Source: Ciborinia camelliae (taxonomy: Eukaryota; Ascomycota; Leotiomycetes; Helotiales; Sclerotiniaceae). Taken from it: a stretch of DNA of 45,832 nt. How positions within the stretch are numbered: position 1 is the first letter of the stretch; every line of letters begins with the position of its first letter. A program made the position numbers and the translations under genes. Below are positions 11,121-23,800 of the stretch, in pieces. The DNA is taken from NCBI GenBank assembly GCA_025890175.1, contig JANPYM010000002.1:2919563-2965394 (forward strand), read 5' to 3'. The notes below the pieces were generated by a model. The model was not told where the DNA came from and ran no database searches. It saw only the letters and a program-made list of their open reading frames with translations.

Positions 11121-13378
11121 CGTTTCTGTTTCGATTTTAGTATATTGGGAGCTTGTCCTCTGTCGAATGATCTTACTATGTCTTTCAAAATTGAATAGTT
11201 TTGGTTTATAGTTGAAAGCTTCTAGCCTGATATAGAATGGAAAATTCGAAGGTGTGAGACTGAGATTTCCAATATTTTGTGCTATCAAATAATGGCTTCA
11301 AGTTTGAGCCCGAGTGCTCATACTTCCAAGTTGTAATGCGAATGTACTGGTAAAGTATAATGGTCAAGAAGTATCTCAATAGGTATCAGATTACAGAGGC
11401 AAACAATGCGGTACGTCAAACTGAAAATGCTTGGGATAAGAGCCTTCCGACAGATAAAAGGATCGTTAAGTCATAGCCATTCACTTAGTTGAACATTCTA
11501 GACTATTTGAGCCGGGAATTTTGAATCATGCTTAGAGTCATTGACTACTCTTAAGATCGTGAAGTTGAAGATCCTTTGGACAAGAGATTTCCAAGCCATG
11601 ACCTGAATATCTCCCGTACAAGCCCAATGCCAAGTTCGCGCCTACTCCAAGATAGTCCAACCCCATCCCAGCTTACAATCTCCCGATCGCAGAATGGCTA
11701 ATTGCATTCACAACTCTGATTGACATATCAATATTCAGCATATCACCCCATTTCTAGAATATGAGGATCAGATGACCGCGGTACCAAGGTAGAAGGGAGA
11801 GAAATATGAACTTACAAATGTTTGGGGCGTGCTATGTGATGATTTGGGAATGTTCTTGTTCGTGCATTTTGGGGTGTATCTCCTTCAGAGATGCCAAGAT
11901 CTTTTCTCCTGGAATCCTATGAGAGGTTGAATTTGACGTGTTGATATTCAGACTAGTTTCACATATGCATGTTGATATCGATGGTTATATATTTGGACGA
12001 GCAAATCTTTTTGAATAATATATCAAAAATGCTTTGGATGTGAAAGAGTATTGATTAAGTATACTTTAAAAGAAACTGTACTCTGATTCACAGTTTGAAT
12101 TTACTCACTTAGGTTGAATGATCCGAGAGATTTTAGATAAAAACAATGAGATCGAAGTACTTCCTGCATATATTCCCAACCATTGAATCCTGAACAAAAC
12201 CGGACGAAAACTCCGCGTCTCACAAAACCCCCAATAAACCATAGCATTTTGGGTATCTGGAAGCACAACCTCAGCGTTCCCGTCTCCACATACACATCAT
12301 GCGGTGACCTCCCACTATAAAACCACCACCTGCACAACCCACTTAAGTTTCTTCCCAAACATGTCACAAGATTTGTTAATCCGTCACTATTTCTCTCCAT
12401 TGGTATTTTGATGACTGCTGCCAACCATGCCACAGCCACTCTGTCCTTAACACAACATTTTCCAATAGACTAGGTGGCGAACTCTCATTCCCCCAATTTT
12501 CTCCCATGAACTCCATACTCCTAATTTCCCCACGATCTAGGCGCAAAAACCATGTCAAGAGACCAAGTGATCATGAGTTAAACAGCAAAATATTGCTCGC
12601 TTAGCTTTGTAATATCTAATCGTAATGAAATTCAACTTATCAAACCATCTAAAATTCACTTGTTCACTTGCGACTTGTCTCTTGCGCAGCCCAACTTTGA
12701 TCAATGAAGGGAACATTTATACGTCATAAAATCCCCACCTTCAATTCCCCTTCTCCGATTCGTCGCTAGTGAGCTTGGGTTCTTCGAGTTCCTTTGTCGT
12801 CTCCTCCAATAAAATCACTCCCCTGGTGTTATACAAAGCCACTCTAGTGTGTTTGTACACTGCAGCCACATAGCATCCAATAATATTCAAGTATTTATTG
12901 AATATATATTTTTCTCCAATTCATGCTTTGCTTTTTTAAGTGGCTGCGGTGTAGCCATAACGCATAACATGCGGGGAATTCCAAAACCTTTTGCACTTGA
13001 GCAAGCTTCAAAGAAAACAAAGAATCGTGGCCAAACGTGTAATAGTGATGGAGCTTTTGCTCTTATTCTTCCCGTCTCAATGGTCGATTTTCGTGATGTT
13101 TCGTCATACATAAAAGTCTTATGCTTTAAATAATAGAAGGGAGTCCGTCCTTCTCCTTGGCTTGCTCTTGGTCCTTCCTGTCTTTGTGTTGATGTAATCA
13201 TTAAATATATCAATTGGGATTCTGATTTGAACAAACCAAACTTCACAGTAATATCCCTTTGTATTTGCAAAACGCAAATGCAAACACCGAAACGAATTAT
13301 ATGAAGTTACAGAAACGATAACGAGAAACGTCGACCAGGCAACTTATTATTATACAAACGAAGCCCCTCAGAATAAAT
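11121..13378. other. Gene-poor AT-rich spacer
   Basis: AT-rich sequence with only short ORFs in all frames; no domain was recognised. The right end (about 12.75-13.38 kb) probably holds the promoter and leader of the Pro/Ser-rich gene that starts at 13379. Confidence 0.55.
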
Positions 13379-14149
13379 ATGGCATCACCAAAAGCTCAAA
13401 GTTCGTCTTACCCGAGTCCCCTATGATTTCAAACATCCCAACTAATACCACTCTTCCCTCTTTCCAGCCCACCACACCCCTTCCCCAACCTCTCCAACGT
13501 CTCCAACCTCTCCGACCTCACCAACAGGCCTCACTCACGATGACCCATTTGCCGCCCAACGCAAAGACCCCATAAACAGTAGCCCCTTCGCTTCTAAAAC
13601 TCAAGGTCCAATAAACATTCCCACACCCACCTCTCCAAAAGCGATATTAAACACGCATTCGGGATCACCTAATCAGGATCGAAGATTAAGTTCTGATGAA
13701 TGGGGTTCGTTGGTTTTCCCTCTCAGTAGTCGTTTATCACATCCTGATTCCTCACCACTGTTGTTACCATCATTTCCATCTTCATCACCCTCTCCTTTTA
13801 CGTTACCCCATTCATCACATCCCCCAACATTCAACCCCTCGCTCTCTCCTTCTCTTCTGTCTAATTCTCTCTCCTCTCAATCACCCCGCCAAGGTCGACG
13901 ACAACACTAACACAACTCAAACCCCTTTCAGACGCTTCCAAGACACCCCCTTCCCGCTTTCAAAAACGTAAAGGTTCCATTTACGCCACACCAAGTTCTC
14001 GCGATGGCCATGTTGACAAGCATATTGATCGCGATGCCGTATTTCACGCAACGCATGCGGAGAAGGGGTACATGGGTATTTTCGGTTTGGGTGCACATCG
14101 CAACAAGGATGGAGGAAATCAAGGAAGGAGAGTTAGTAAGAGTGAGTGA
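13379..14149 (+). CDS. Small Pro/Ser-rich fungal protein of unknown function
   Basis: Three exons, 13379-13400, 13468-13704 and 13932-14149, give 158 aa. Both introns use the same 5' splice site GTTCGT. The N-terminal half has a short TSP tandem run (TPSPTSPTSPTSPTSPTG), then THDDPFAAQRKDPINSSPF and SPKAILNTHSGSP. The C-terminal half is basic and conserved-looking: SKTPPSRFQKRKGSIYATP, SSRDGHVDK and HATHAEKGYMGIF. I see no signal peptide or membrane segment, and the protein is probably largely disordered and cytosolic or nuclear. The motif-like C-terminal block suggests a conserved fungal family, but I do not know its function. The model is supported by frame continuity through all three exons. 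Confidence 0.7.
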
Positions 14150-14160
14150 GTGAGTGAGTG
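14131..14160. repeat. GAGT microsatellite at the gene end
   Basis: Short run of the tetranucleotide GAGT at about 14142-14160 that contains the stop codon of the Pro/Ser-rich gene. A length change here could shift the C-terminus. Confidence 0.8.
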
Positions 14161-14606
14161 GATATGAGAGGATGGCATGGTGAAGAAGGGAAGAGAAGAG
14201 TGGAAAATTGTTAGAGATAGGTTGACGAGATGGACCGAGGATACGAAAAGTGAAGGTATAAAATAAGAGACAATATGAATACCTGTTGTTAACGAATTAT
14301 GTAAGAATGAACCCGACGGGGAATTTGTACATGGAGAAATAGTAGGAAAAATTAAGTAACCTTAATTTCCATCATTCAGCGAAGCAACCCTTGATATTTC
14401 CATCGCCTGTAACTATCATGCCAATAACATACATATACATATGCAGACAACAATAGCCTGATCGTATGACCCACTTGATAACTCCGTCCTATGCATTGAG
14501 AATACTTTAGATCTCGAAATCCCCACTATGTCCAAACTCCCTTTGATTGACGTTCCCATATTTTGACCTCCCCCTCCAATGTCCCTCCCCCCAAACGACT
14601 ACTCTC
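14150..14606. other. Intergenic, convergent 3' ends
   Basis: Spacer between the Pro/Ser-rich gene (+) and SYF1 (-), which converge here. Nothing else recognised. Confidence 0.6.
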
Positions 14607-17224
14607 TCACTCATCGTCCATACCGTCTATATCGATGGCGTCAGGATTTTCCGTAACAGTCACTGCTGGTTCCTTAATATTTCCTCCCTGGGGACCTGTG
14701 CTTGCGGGTACAAAACCAACAGGAGCTCTTGCCTCCCGTTCTAATGCTGCCATTGCATCCGTAGTCTCTTCATCATGATCTCCGTCCTCACCAGGTCTGG
14801 CCTGACTTCGAGCAAGAGCTTGAGAGGCAATGAAATTAACATCTGTATTATATTGTGCTTGCACACTTCTCTTGATACGAAGCATCTCTTTGAATGTGTC
14901 TTCATTACCATGTTGAACCTCGAAAGCTTCCCATTTCGACCAAAATGTTGGGCTTGTTCGAGGATCGCAGAATTGTGATGCATGTCCATAAATTGCTCTT
15001 GCACGATCGATTTCACCCAATCGTTTCTCCATATCAGCAAACTTCAGACACATATCTCTGGCATCTTTGTCCGGTAATGCCGCAATGGCTCTTTCGTAAA
15101 TTGGTCGTGTTGAAGGTAAACCGAAATTCGATGCCGATTTAGTGATATAGAAATTGAACATATCTGCACGATCCTCATCAGAAACGGCCCGAGTTGCTCT
15201 CTCGTAAATTCTCATGGCATGTCTCGCGAGTCCTCTCTCCTCCTCGAGATTTCCATACATAAGATACAATACTTTGGCAAATCTCGGTGGACATCCTTCG
15301 ACTGCTTGTTCGAATAAATCCCGTAATCGTTCGATGCCGATTTTTCGATCAACTGCCTTGGTCAGGTACAAATTCCAAAGTTCGAATGCTACCGGATAGC
15401 TGAATAAATCAAGCCCTCTTTCGTAGATTTTGAACGATTCCTCGAAATATTTGTTTTCCTCTAGTAAATTGGCGTAGTTGACAACAGTTTGTGGTGTTGC
15501 GATGCGAAGCTCGAATATTCGTTCGTATATCTTCTTGGTCTCTTCCAAGGTGCTAACACTCTCCACCAAGTCTACATAGAAACTCCACAACTTCCAACTT
15601 TTGTGCACTCTTTGCTGAGGTGAAAGGGTCTCGTCGAAATAGTCGACATTAGATCGCTTCGGTGCTTGGACTGCTTTTGCCATGATCTTTACGGCTTCAT
15701 CGAAATTCTCGTTTCGTAACTCCATCTCCGCCCATTGAATCCAAGTATCAGCAAGTTCTGCCACAGACTTGAATGGGACTTTCACAGCCTTCTCAAAAAT
15801 AACACGGGCGTTACGTAAATCCCCACCCTCCTCGTAGAACTTGGCGTAATTTGACCATAATTCGTGGAACTGTCCAACGGCTTTCTTCGGCTGAATAGCA
15901 GCAATCGCATCGGTATATGCTTTAACCACTTCAACTTTGTTGTCCCCCCATAGAGAAATACGCTTCATCCATTCAGGTACATTGCTCGGATTTTGCCGTA
16001 ACAAAACATCGTTCAGTAAAAATGGTCGGCGGTCCATGAGTTGCTCGAACCTCATCATCCGAATATCCAGATCAAAGTCGGCATTTTCATCCAATATACC
16101 CTTCTCCGATCGAACTGCAGCGGCTTCCATCAGAACTCCAGTGATCGACTCCTCGAACTCAGCGTATGAATCGAATATCAATGTAAAATCCCGAACGGTC
16201 ATAACTGTTGTAATACCCTCTTCATAAACATCTCGTGCTCGTTCAAAACTGCCCCGAGTAATCCAGTATGTCGCTAAACCAGACCATAATTTTCCCCTCT
16301 GATCCGCAAATCTATCAATACCACTTCGAATGATTTTCTCAACATCAATTCCGACTTCATCTCCAGTTTCGACTTCCTTGGCATGCTCCACGAGAAGATC
16401 TACCATCTCACTCCATAATTGATAATGACCCTTTCCATGCTTACTGCGGAACTTTGGATTATTAAGTATATCCATATATTTCTGGACGGCTTCTGTATAA
16501 AGTTTCATCTCAATTAATAATTCGATAAAGTCTTCGGCATCCTCCGGGTGAATCTGCATGTAGCGTCGCCATATCTTGACAGCGGTAGAGCCAGAAGCGG
16601 AATTTGCAAAAGGACGGTATAGAGCCCATATTCTATTATGCTGTGTGATAGGTAAAGCTCGAAGCGCTCGATCGAAGGTTCGGCGCGTGAGAGTGACAAG
16701 TGGTTGGAGCAACAAGAATTGAAGAAACATTTCCCAGATTTTCGGCATCTTGTTCAGGAGAATCAAGGCTCTTTCGTATAGCGCGTTGACTTTGGCATAT
16801 TCGGAAGCAAAAGCTGCAGGATTCAACTTCCCCAAATGCTTCATTCGCAATGTAAGGTACTATTTCTCGTCAGCGGATGTTGAAGTGGGGTCTGCGCGCA
16901 TAGGTATATACCATTTTCCATAACTTATAAGATCTGGGTAATTGTAAACAAGCTCGTTCCAAAACGAAAGATTGCTCGAGTTGTGTGCCATGTTGAAATT
17001 TGAACTCAATGTATGCCAACCAAGGTTTCGTACTGCCCGGATCGCGAAGGATATCTTGTTCGTAAATGGTATCTTCTTCGGACTATAATCTTGTTAGTTG
17101 ACCAGATCATTCAATGAAGGATGTAGGTATCTGAGTGTGAACCTACAATAAGATATAAATCTGGCTTTCCTCGAATTGATAAGGTTAAAGTTGATTTTAA
17201 TTCGGGGACGCTGGGAGCAGCCAT
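14607..17224 (-). CDS. SYF1: Pre-mRNA splicing factor SYF1
   Basis: A nuclear scaffold of the Prp19/NineTeen complex of the activated spliceosome, known as XAB2 in human. Exons are 17224-17147, 17082-16912 and 16859-14607, giving 833 aa, the usual family size. The whole protein is a chain of HAT (half-a-TPR) repeats; typical units are SYKLWKMYLTLRMKHLGKLN, WALYRPFANS, ARVIFEKAVKVPF, FKIYERGLDLF and ARAIYGHASQFCDP. The C-terminal 80 residues are charged, with an acidic end (DAIDIDGMDDE). The short first exon (26 aa) begins MAAPSVPEL and joins in frame to SEEDTIYEQDILRDPGSTKP, the conserved family N-terminus, which supports the start at 17224. It is divergent from VMA8. Two U2 snRNP protein genes lie within 12 kb. 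Confidence 0.95.
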
Positions 17225-17899
17225 AATGGGGAGCAACTCTCCAGGCATTCTCTGCCTGGGAAACAGAGAATGCGATCAGTCCTAAAGGAAGAGATATTGG
17301 GATAACCTTCTTAAAAGACGTTTGAGGATGCTGGGTTGGTCTGGTCTGGTTGTTCGACCTCTTTTTCTCACTGATAATCAAACAACTTTTTACTTGATGA
17401 TCCTACAGGGTCAAATAGCACTACTGAGGACTAAGGCTAAGCGATAGTATCGGGGAGATGTGAGACTATTCTGCCGACAGGAATATTGTAAGGACAAGTG
17501 AAGGAAGAGAAATTTGAAAGATTTGATCTGGTATTTCCTTGGAAAAAGAATGAACTGATGAACAGGAAACTAAAGGTAAAGATATGTACTGAATGAATAT
17601 ACTGAATGAATAATGATATCTCAAATGCCTTAGCCAAAGTCTGAATGACCATCTACTTGAATCACGTGGAAGATAATCAATCATCGATGCTAAACTCACA
17701 CCCCTGGAAGCTTGGACTTGGAGGTAGTTACAACCTTGAAGTGGGAGAGCTTAATCAACAACTTCTTATCAGCCTTCTCCTTCTACACCAACTCTTCGCA
17801 GTTTGAGAGGCCTACTTGATATTGAATTGATTGAAAGGATATAAGTCCATAGGAATACCACTTTATCAATCATTTAATCAAGAAGACTCTCTGCCAAAA
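17225..17899. promoter_or_regulatory. Divergent SYF1/VMA8 promoter region
   Basis: A shared upstream region of 675 bases between SYF1 (-) and VMA8 (+). It contains a CACGTG hexamer near 17664, the core recognised by bHLH factors in fungi. Function is not shown by sequence alone. Confidence 0.5.
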
Positions 17900-18966
17900 T
17901 GTCTGGAGCCGGGGTAAGACAAAGCAACCAATTTCATGGATTTATATACCTTCATAACTAACATATTATAGAATCGAGAAGCTGTTTTCCCAACAAGACA
18001 GTCCTTGGGGTTGATGAAATCAAAATTAAAGGGAGCACAAACTGGTCATGATCTATTAAAGAGAAAGAGTGAAGCTTTAACCAAGTATGTTTACTTCAAA
18101 ACCAACAACCTATTTCCCGTACTAACTCTCATTGCCCAGACGTTTCCGAGGTATTTCCACTCCAATATCCACCAATATACTCCTATAATTTCTAACTATT
18201 CCCCAGAAATTACCCGCCGAATCGATGAGGCCAAACGAAAGATGGGTCGAGTAATGCAGATAGCCGCTTTCTCTTTGGCAGAAGTAACGTATGCAGTAGG
18301 CGGAGATATTGGTTACCAAGTACAAGAGTCCGCGAAATCGGCACGGTTCCGTGTACGGACGAAGCAGGAGAATGTATCGGGTGTATTCCTACCGGCATTT
18401 GAGAGTTATACGACTGAAGGCAATAACGATTTTGGATTGACGGGTTTGGGAAAGGGTGGTCAACAAGTGCAGAGGTGTAGAGAGACTTATGCGAGGGCTG
18501 TGGAAACGCTGGTGGAGTTGGCTAGTTTACAGACTGCTTTTGTTATTCTGGATGAGGTTATCAAGGTTGTGAACAGGAGAGGTAAGTCTTACCCAACCTC
18601 TGAAGAACATGGCATATACTAACATGATACAGTAAACGCAATGTTAGTTTTCCACCGCCATACCTACTCTAACATCCCATAACTCCATACTAACCAGCCA
18701 ACAGTGAACATGTGATCATTCCACGTACAGAAAACACCATCAAATACATCAACTCCGAGCTCGACGAATTGGACAGAGAAGAATTCTTTCGATTGAAGAA
18801 GGTTCAAAACAAGAAACAGAGAGATACAGCAGCTCAAGATGCAGAAATGAAGGCGAAGAAAGAAGCGGCAGCAGAGAAGGCCAAGGCTAATGGTAGCCAT
18901 AAGGAAAATCCACCTCATACTGGAGATATCCTGGGCGACGAGGAAGATGCAGATGTTATTTTCTGA
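17900..18966 (+). CDS. VMA8: V-type proton ATPase subunit D
   Basis: Subunit D of the peripheral V1 sector, the central rotor stalk that couples ATP hydrolysis to proton pumping at vacuolar membranes. Six exons: 17900-17914, 17972-18084, 18140-18150, 18207-18581, 18633-18642 and 18705-18966, total 261 aa, the normal length. The protein starts MSGAGNREAVFPTRQSLGLM and continues with LLKRKSEALTKRFREITRRI, VGGDIGYQVQESAKSARFRV and VVNRRVNAIEHVIIPRTENT, all typical of subunit D, with a long coiled-coil character. Two exons are microexons of 11 and 10 nt; both are needed to restore the conserved residues KRFRE and RRVNAIEH. The C-terminal tail is Lys/Ala/Glu-rich and ends in DEEDADVIF. Confidence 0.95.
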
Positions 18967-19249
18967 TCCCTCAAGAAAATCGTTTTAATTGTTTTTAAGT
19001 TTTAGCGGCTGAGTTCCCATTAACTCAAATACATATCATGTAGTATTAGCGGATACCATAATTAAGATCGAGCATTGGTTTCTCTATTTTAGCTATAGTT
19101 GTCCGTGAAAAGCGAATCCCCGAAGCATATCCATTCATAGCTGTGATATCTTTTTGTGTAACTGCATACGCATCTTAAAGCTTCTCATATTCCCCATATC
19201 ATGGGGGTTTTGTAACTTCTCCGCAACTTCTCCACAACTTCTCCACAAC

Positions 19250-20191
19250 TTACTGTCTCTGATAAGTTACCTTGATAACTTTCTGCTCATCACCCAACGC
19301 CATACCCGCGGTATTTTCTTTTGCGCCAATACTTCCCGTCTCAGTCTCATACTCCACAAATGCTATGCCCTTTCTTCCTGGCACCAATCTCACCTCTCTA
19401 AAGCCTTCAAATCGTCCAAAGATACTCGTCAGCATATCAACATCATATTCTTCAGGTAGGTTCTGCACGAATAGAATCTTGTTAGGAGGTAAGTATTCAT
19501 CGGGTACGACGGCAGCAGCAGCAGGATTGGAAGGTTTGAGTCCAACGCCTCGAATGGGTTTGATGGCTCGTGCCGAGGGATCTGCTGTGTTGACGAGGGG
19601 GACACCGGCGGGATGTTTGTGAGTATTGGTCGATGCTTGCTCTGCGGCCCTCTTCTTGTCTGGATGGGAGATAATTGGTTAGCTATTGTCATATCCTAGA
19701 AACCCAAACCAAGTCCCCTCCCATATATCCACCACAATCGCAAGTAACAAAACAAACTCACCCTTCTCCGCCAACCTCCTCCTCTTATGAACCTCCAATT
19801 CCTCCTCACCACCTTCCCTCTTCACACTAGCATCACTTCTCGTCTTCGCATACGCCAACCTCATTTCCTTTCCAAAGAGTTCAAATCCTTGAATATCCTC
19901 AATGGCCTTGGTAGCACTATCAACATTTTCAAATACAACAAATGCCTGTCCCTTTGCTTTAAAATTCGTCTTGGCGATGATCTCAAGAATGGTGCCATAT
20001 TCGGAGAAGAGTTCGGTGAGGGCTTCAATGAGAGCGGGTGGTTTGATCGATTCTTCGAGATTGTTGATGTAGAGTCTAGATAGGTTAGTTAGTTGATGGG
20101 TTTGAGGAGCGGGCTAGAACGTGTCGGGGTGCAATGACACGTACGTAGCATTTGGTGGTGGTGAGCCACTTGGTGGGTTGATGGTAGACAT
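19250..20191 (-). CDS. MSL1: U2 small nuclear ribonucleoprotein B'' (U1A/U2B''/Msl1 family)
   Basis: An RNA-binding protein of the U1A/U2B'' family; U2B'' binds stem-loop IV of U2 snRNA together with U2A'. Exons are 20191-20145, 20075-19762 and 19659-19250, giving 256 aa. The first RRM (about residues 16-95) shows RNP2 LYINNL at 17-22 and RNP1 KGQAFVVF at 57-64. A linker rich in Lys/Ala/Pro follows. The second RRM (about 180-254) shows KILFVQNLP and GIAFVEYE. Two RRMs match human U1A and U2B'', and many fungi have a single protein of this type, so the gene may serve U1, U2 or both; U2B'' is my first choice. Its heterodimer partner U2A' is encoded 7.5 kb away. Confidence 0.85.
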
Positions 20192-20856
20192 GGTGATGAG
20201 TTCTTTTCGTCGTTGCGAAAAGGTTGTCGAGAGTGAGAGGAGCTTTACTAATAATTAAGCTCAGCTTGAGATTAACTTCCGATTACCTATAACTTTGGTG
20301 CCTTGCGACGGCAATCTTGTTTCTGAGGCATCAAAATCAATTGGCGAGATTTTGCCCCCGGTGATCTTTAGGTAAGGGTTTGACTACAGATTTCAATTCC
20401 CCTGGAAAATATTTATAAATTACAACGAATAGTTTTGGTTGAACTACTATCTGTTTGACCGTTTGACTGTGTTTGCATATATGTTCCTTAAAAGTATATA
20501 CATCTCCCCAATATCAATTAGAAGTGTATAATGAACACTTAAGTATCAATTATCACGATTTCCAGCACCGAGTAGAAGAAGAGTACTCTCGAATATTGTT
20601 ATTGGCATGCACATAATCATCTACTGTATTTTGTGAAACATCCAAATGAAGCCATCTAGCAATGTTTTTTTCTTCTTCTGTCTAATGCATGCGGCAGTAA
20701 TCTATTGATAATACACAGATACTGAGTACCTGACAATCAAAAGTATACTATGGTACATCTTTAAGTCATACTTTTAATCATAGCCATCATCCACCATGAA
20801 CAGCAATTGAGCCTCCTCCCTTTTAGAATCCTCCCGAATAGACCGATTGAGACACA
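20192..20856. other. Intergenic
   Basis: Spacer between the start of the U2B'' gene and the stop of the reductase gene, both on the - strand. It should hold the U2B'' promoter and the reductase 3' UTR. AT-rich, with no ORF of note. Confidence 0.55.
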
Positions 20857-23800
20857 TCATCTTTGATAAATACTTTTTTTTGTTGCAATACCACTGATCC
20901 CCTCATCCTCATCGGAGAAAAGTATGGATACCCTTTTCTTTGATTCATCACTCTTTTCATTTTCCCATTTCTGTGCCACAGTCTGGACCCAGTGCCAAAT
21001 ATTCTTCACTAATTGCTCATCAATGCCAGAGAAAGTATTCATGGTCGAAGAAACCTGTCTTGTTTTTAAGAGTCCAAACGAGGGCATTGGCGTAAACTCC
21101 TCCTTATTCTTTCTATCCATGGCTTTCCAAAAGCCAAGTAATGATCTTGCTGGATGGTCATCTCCCAATCCTTTGGGACTTGGCAACTCAGCATGTCGGA
21201 GCCACTTTCCAAATTCCACTGTTTTCTTTTCGTGACCAATCCATTTTAATAAATGCTTCCATGTAACCGACGTTGAGTCATTAAGTACATGAAACACAAC
21301 TGCCTCGTGTGGCATTGATGGAGGCTGTAAAGGTGATTCGTGAGTTTTGCGAAACGCAATATCAATGATGACTTCGGCTGCTTTATCGACTGGAAGCCAT
21401 GAAAGTGGCAAATCGAGTTCGGGCAGAGAATTTAGACATCCTGGGCCTCCGGTACTCAGCATTAGTGGCCATGCTTCTTTTTCATTCCAAGTTCCATTGA
21501 CAGTATTGCCCGCAAGTTGGCCAATCCTCAAGATACTAATATTTGCTCTTGTCTTTTGACATGCCAAAGAGCAGATCGCCTCGGCAACCCACTTACTCCT
21601 CGAATAACCTAGAGGACCAGCGTGTAAAGGATCGCGGTCTATACTTTCTATGATAGTGTTCTCCACAGTTGTATCGTCAGTAGCGTTAGCCACGCTGGCG
21701 GTAGATGAACAGAAAACCAGGTGTTTTGGTTCCGTGCCAGAAAGGGAGAAATTGATTAAATTGCGAAGTCCTTGAAATTGCTCGGTGAAATCTTTCAATG
21801 GGATAGAGAAGTTCACCTCCCAGGCTGCCTAGATTTTAGATTCAGTAAATTTGCCAACCATGATGCATATTTGGGGAAAGTTACATGAATAATTGTGGTT
21901 GCGTGTTCTCTAAGATCAAGCAATACATTTCTTGATAAGCCCAATTCCGTTTGATCCAACTTCACGGCTATGTATTCGATTTTTGTGGTACTGGGTATTG
22001 GATCTTGATCGTGAATACTGTGATAGCGCAGGGCTTCTTTTACCCTCTCATTCGCTTCTTTATCATTTTTTGCTCGAACAAAGCAAATAATTCGAAGTGC
22101 ATCGCGAGTTTGCAACAAGCTGAGAATGTTCGCACCAAGGGTACCAGTTACTCCTGTTATAATCTTTATAGTTCATTAGTATTATGTCCATTAAAGCTTT
22201 CAGATATACTAATGGATTGTCCTTACTATGATTTCTTTGAAATTCCCTTTGGATGCTTTCGTTGTGCCTGTATCTTCCTTCACTTTATCTTTTGCGGCCT
22301 TCAACACACATGTGTCATCACGGAACGATTTACCAAATCGTTCGACAATGCTGATCATTTGTCTCACATCGTCCTGGTCATCATTGTTGATGAGTCCATT
22401 TTTAGATGCTTTGATGTATTCGGCAACCCTAAATACATGACATTAGCTTTTTCCACCCACTACTCGCAGTGTAACTATTAAGGATTTGACAAGGCCAGTG
22501 CTTAATACCATCAATGATGGAGTACTTACGCTCTAACACTTCCACATTCATAAACTAAGTTCCATGGAAAGCATTTGTTGCGAGATTCGTTGGAGAATGT
22601 CTACACTTTTGTCAGCGTAAAAATATAGATTTCCAGAATAAGTGCCTAATACCGAATTAAGACGGGATACGATTCGTGTTGCCTGGACAGAATCAATATT
22701 ATGAGCCCGGAAGTCAGAATCATATTGTAGTTCTGTTGAGGAGCCAATGGCTTTTTCAACGATGCCCATGACCGTTTCCAACAAATTTTCGCTATTGGAT
22801 ACTGCCTCCGCACTTTCATAACTTTCATAAGCAGCTGTGATATTGGTATCGTAGAATTGCTCGCACTGTTGCCTTCTTGTTGTCCCTTTCGCAGTTTTTG
22901 CCAAGAAATGGTTATTTGGCTTTAACACCAACATGTCTTTGAAGATTTTGGCGTGGGTTGGGCTATTCTTGTTCAACTTTTGGAAATAAGGCCAAAGTTT
23001 ATCTCTGACATGTTCATCTTCCATCCCGGCAGCTTCCTTTGACTTGATGATTATTGCTCCAGGGTACATACGACTGTTCCCAAAAATAAATGCATCTTGT
23101 ACGAGGGGGAACATCTTGATCGTCTCTTCAATGCAAACAGGATCGAATTTTTTCCCAGTCAAAAGAGTGATTTGGGCATCCTTTCTACCCACATGTTTCC
23201 ATGCATTCATGATTTTCGGATGCGGCTCAAACAAATCACCCGTTTCGAAGCTCCCGTCCTCTCGATTTTTCTTGGCCAGCTGTGGCCAGTCCTTCTTGAT
23301 CACCAACTCGAATCTAGTACCATCGTGTGATGGTTCAAATTCGAGATGAGGAACACCGTTTGGAATTCTGAGATATTCCCAATCTTTGTCCGTTTTGTAA
23401 TGACGGTGAGAAGTAAGAACGAATGAACACTCTGCACTACCGAAACGGGAAGCAAGATTAATTCCCTGAGAGACGAGAAAGTCACCGTCTTTTTTTGGCA
23501 AAGGAGCTCCACCTACACCCACAATATTCATAGTACGGAGAAATGCAAGTCCTTCTGCGGTCTGGGAAAGCATTTGAGCTATCATTGGAACGCAAGAGAA
23601 ATACATCGATTTTGGACCTGGGTCGGGTAATCCTTGTATAAATAATCTATGGTCGTTTTGTATTTCCGAGCAACATTCAATGATCATCTCCGAGGTAAGT
23701 GGATAGTCACAATCAGGAGCAAGACAGATTGTTGACAAACTAGTCCAAGCACGGAGGCAATCTGCAATCCCACCGGTGTAAAGAGGTGTTGTGGTGAAGG

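Noticed and set aside
12101..12558. Two overlapping - strand ORFs (112 and 60 aa) as a possible gene
   Set aside because: No recognised motif, no splice sites that join them convincingly, and composition like random AT-rich sequence.
12849..13133. 94-aa ORF upstream of the Pro/Ser-rich gene
   Set aside because: No domain or coding bias seen; more likely leader or promoter sequence.
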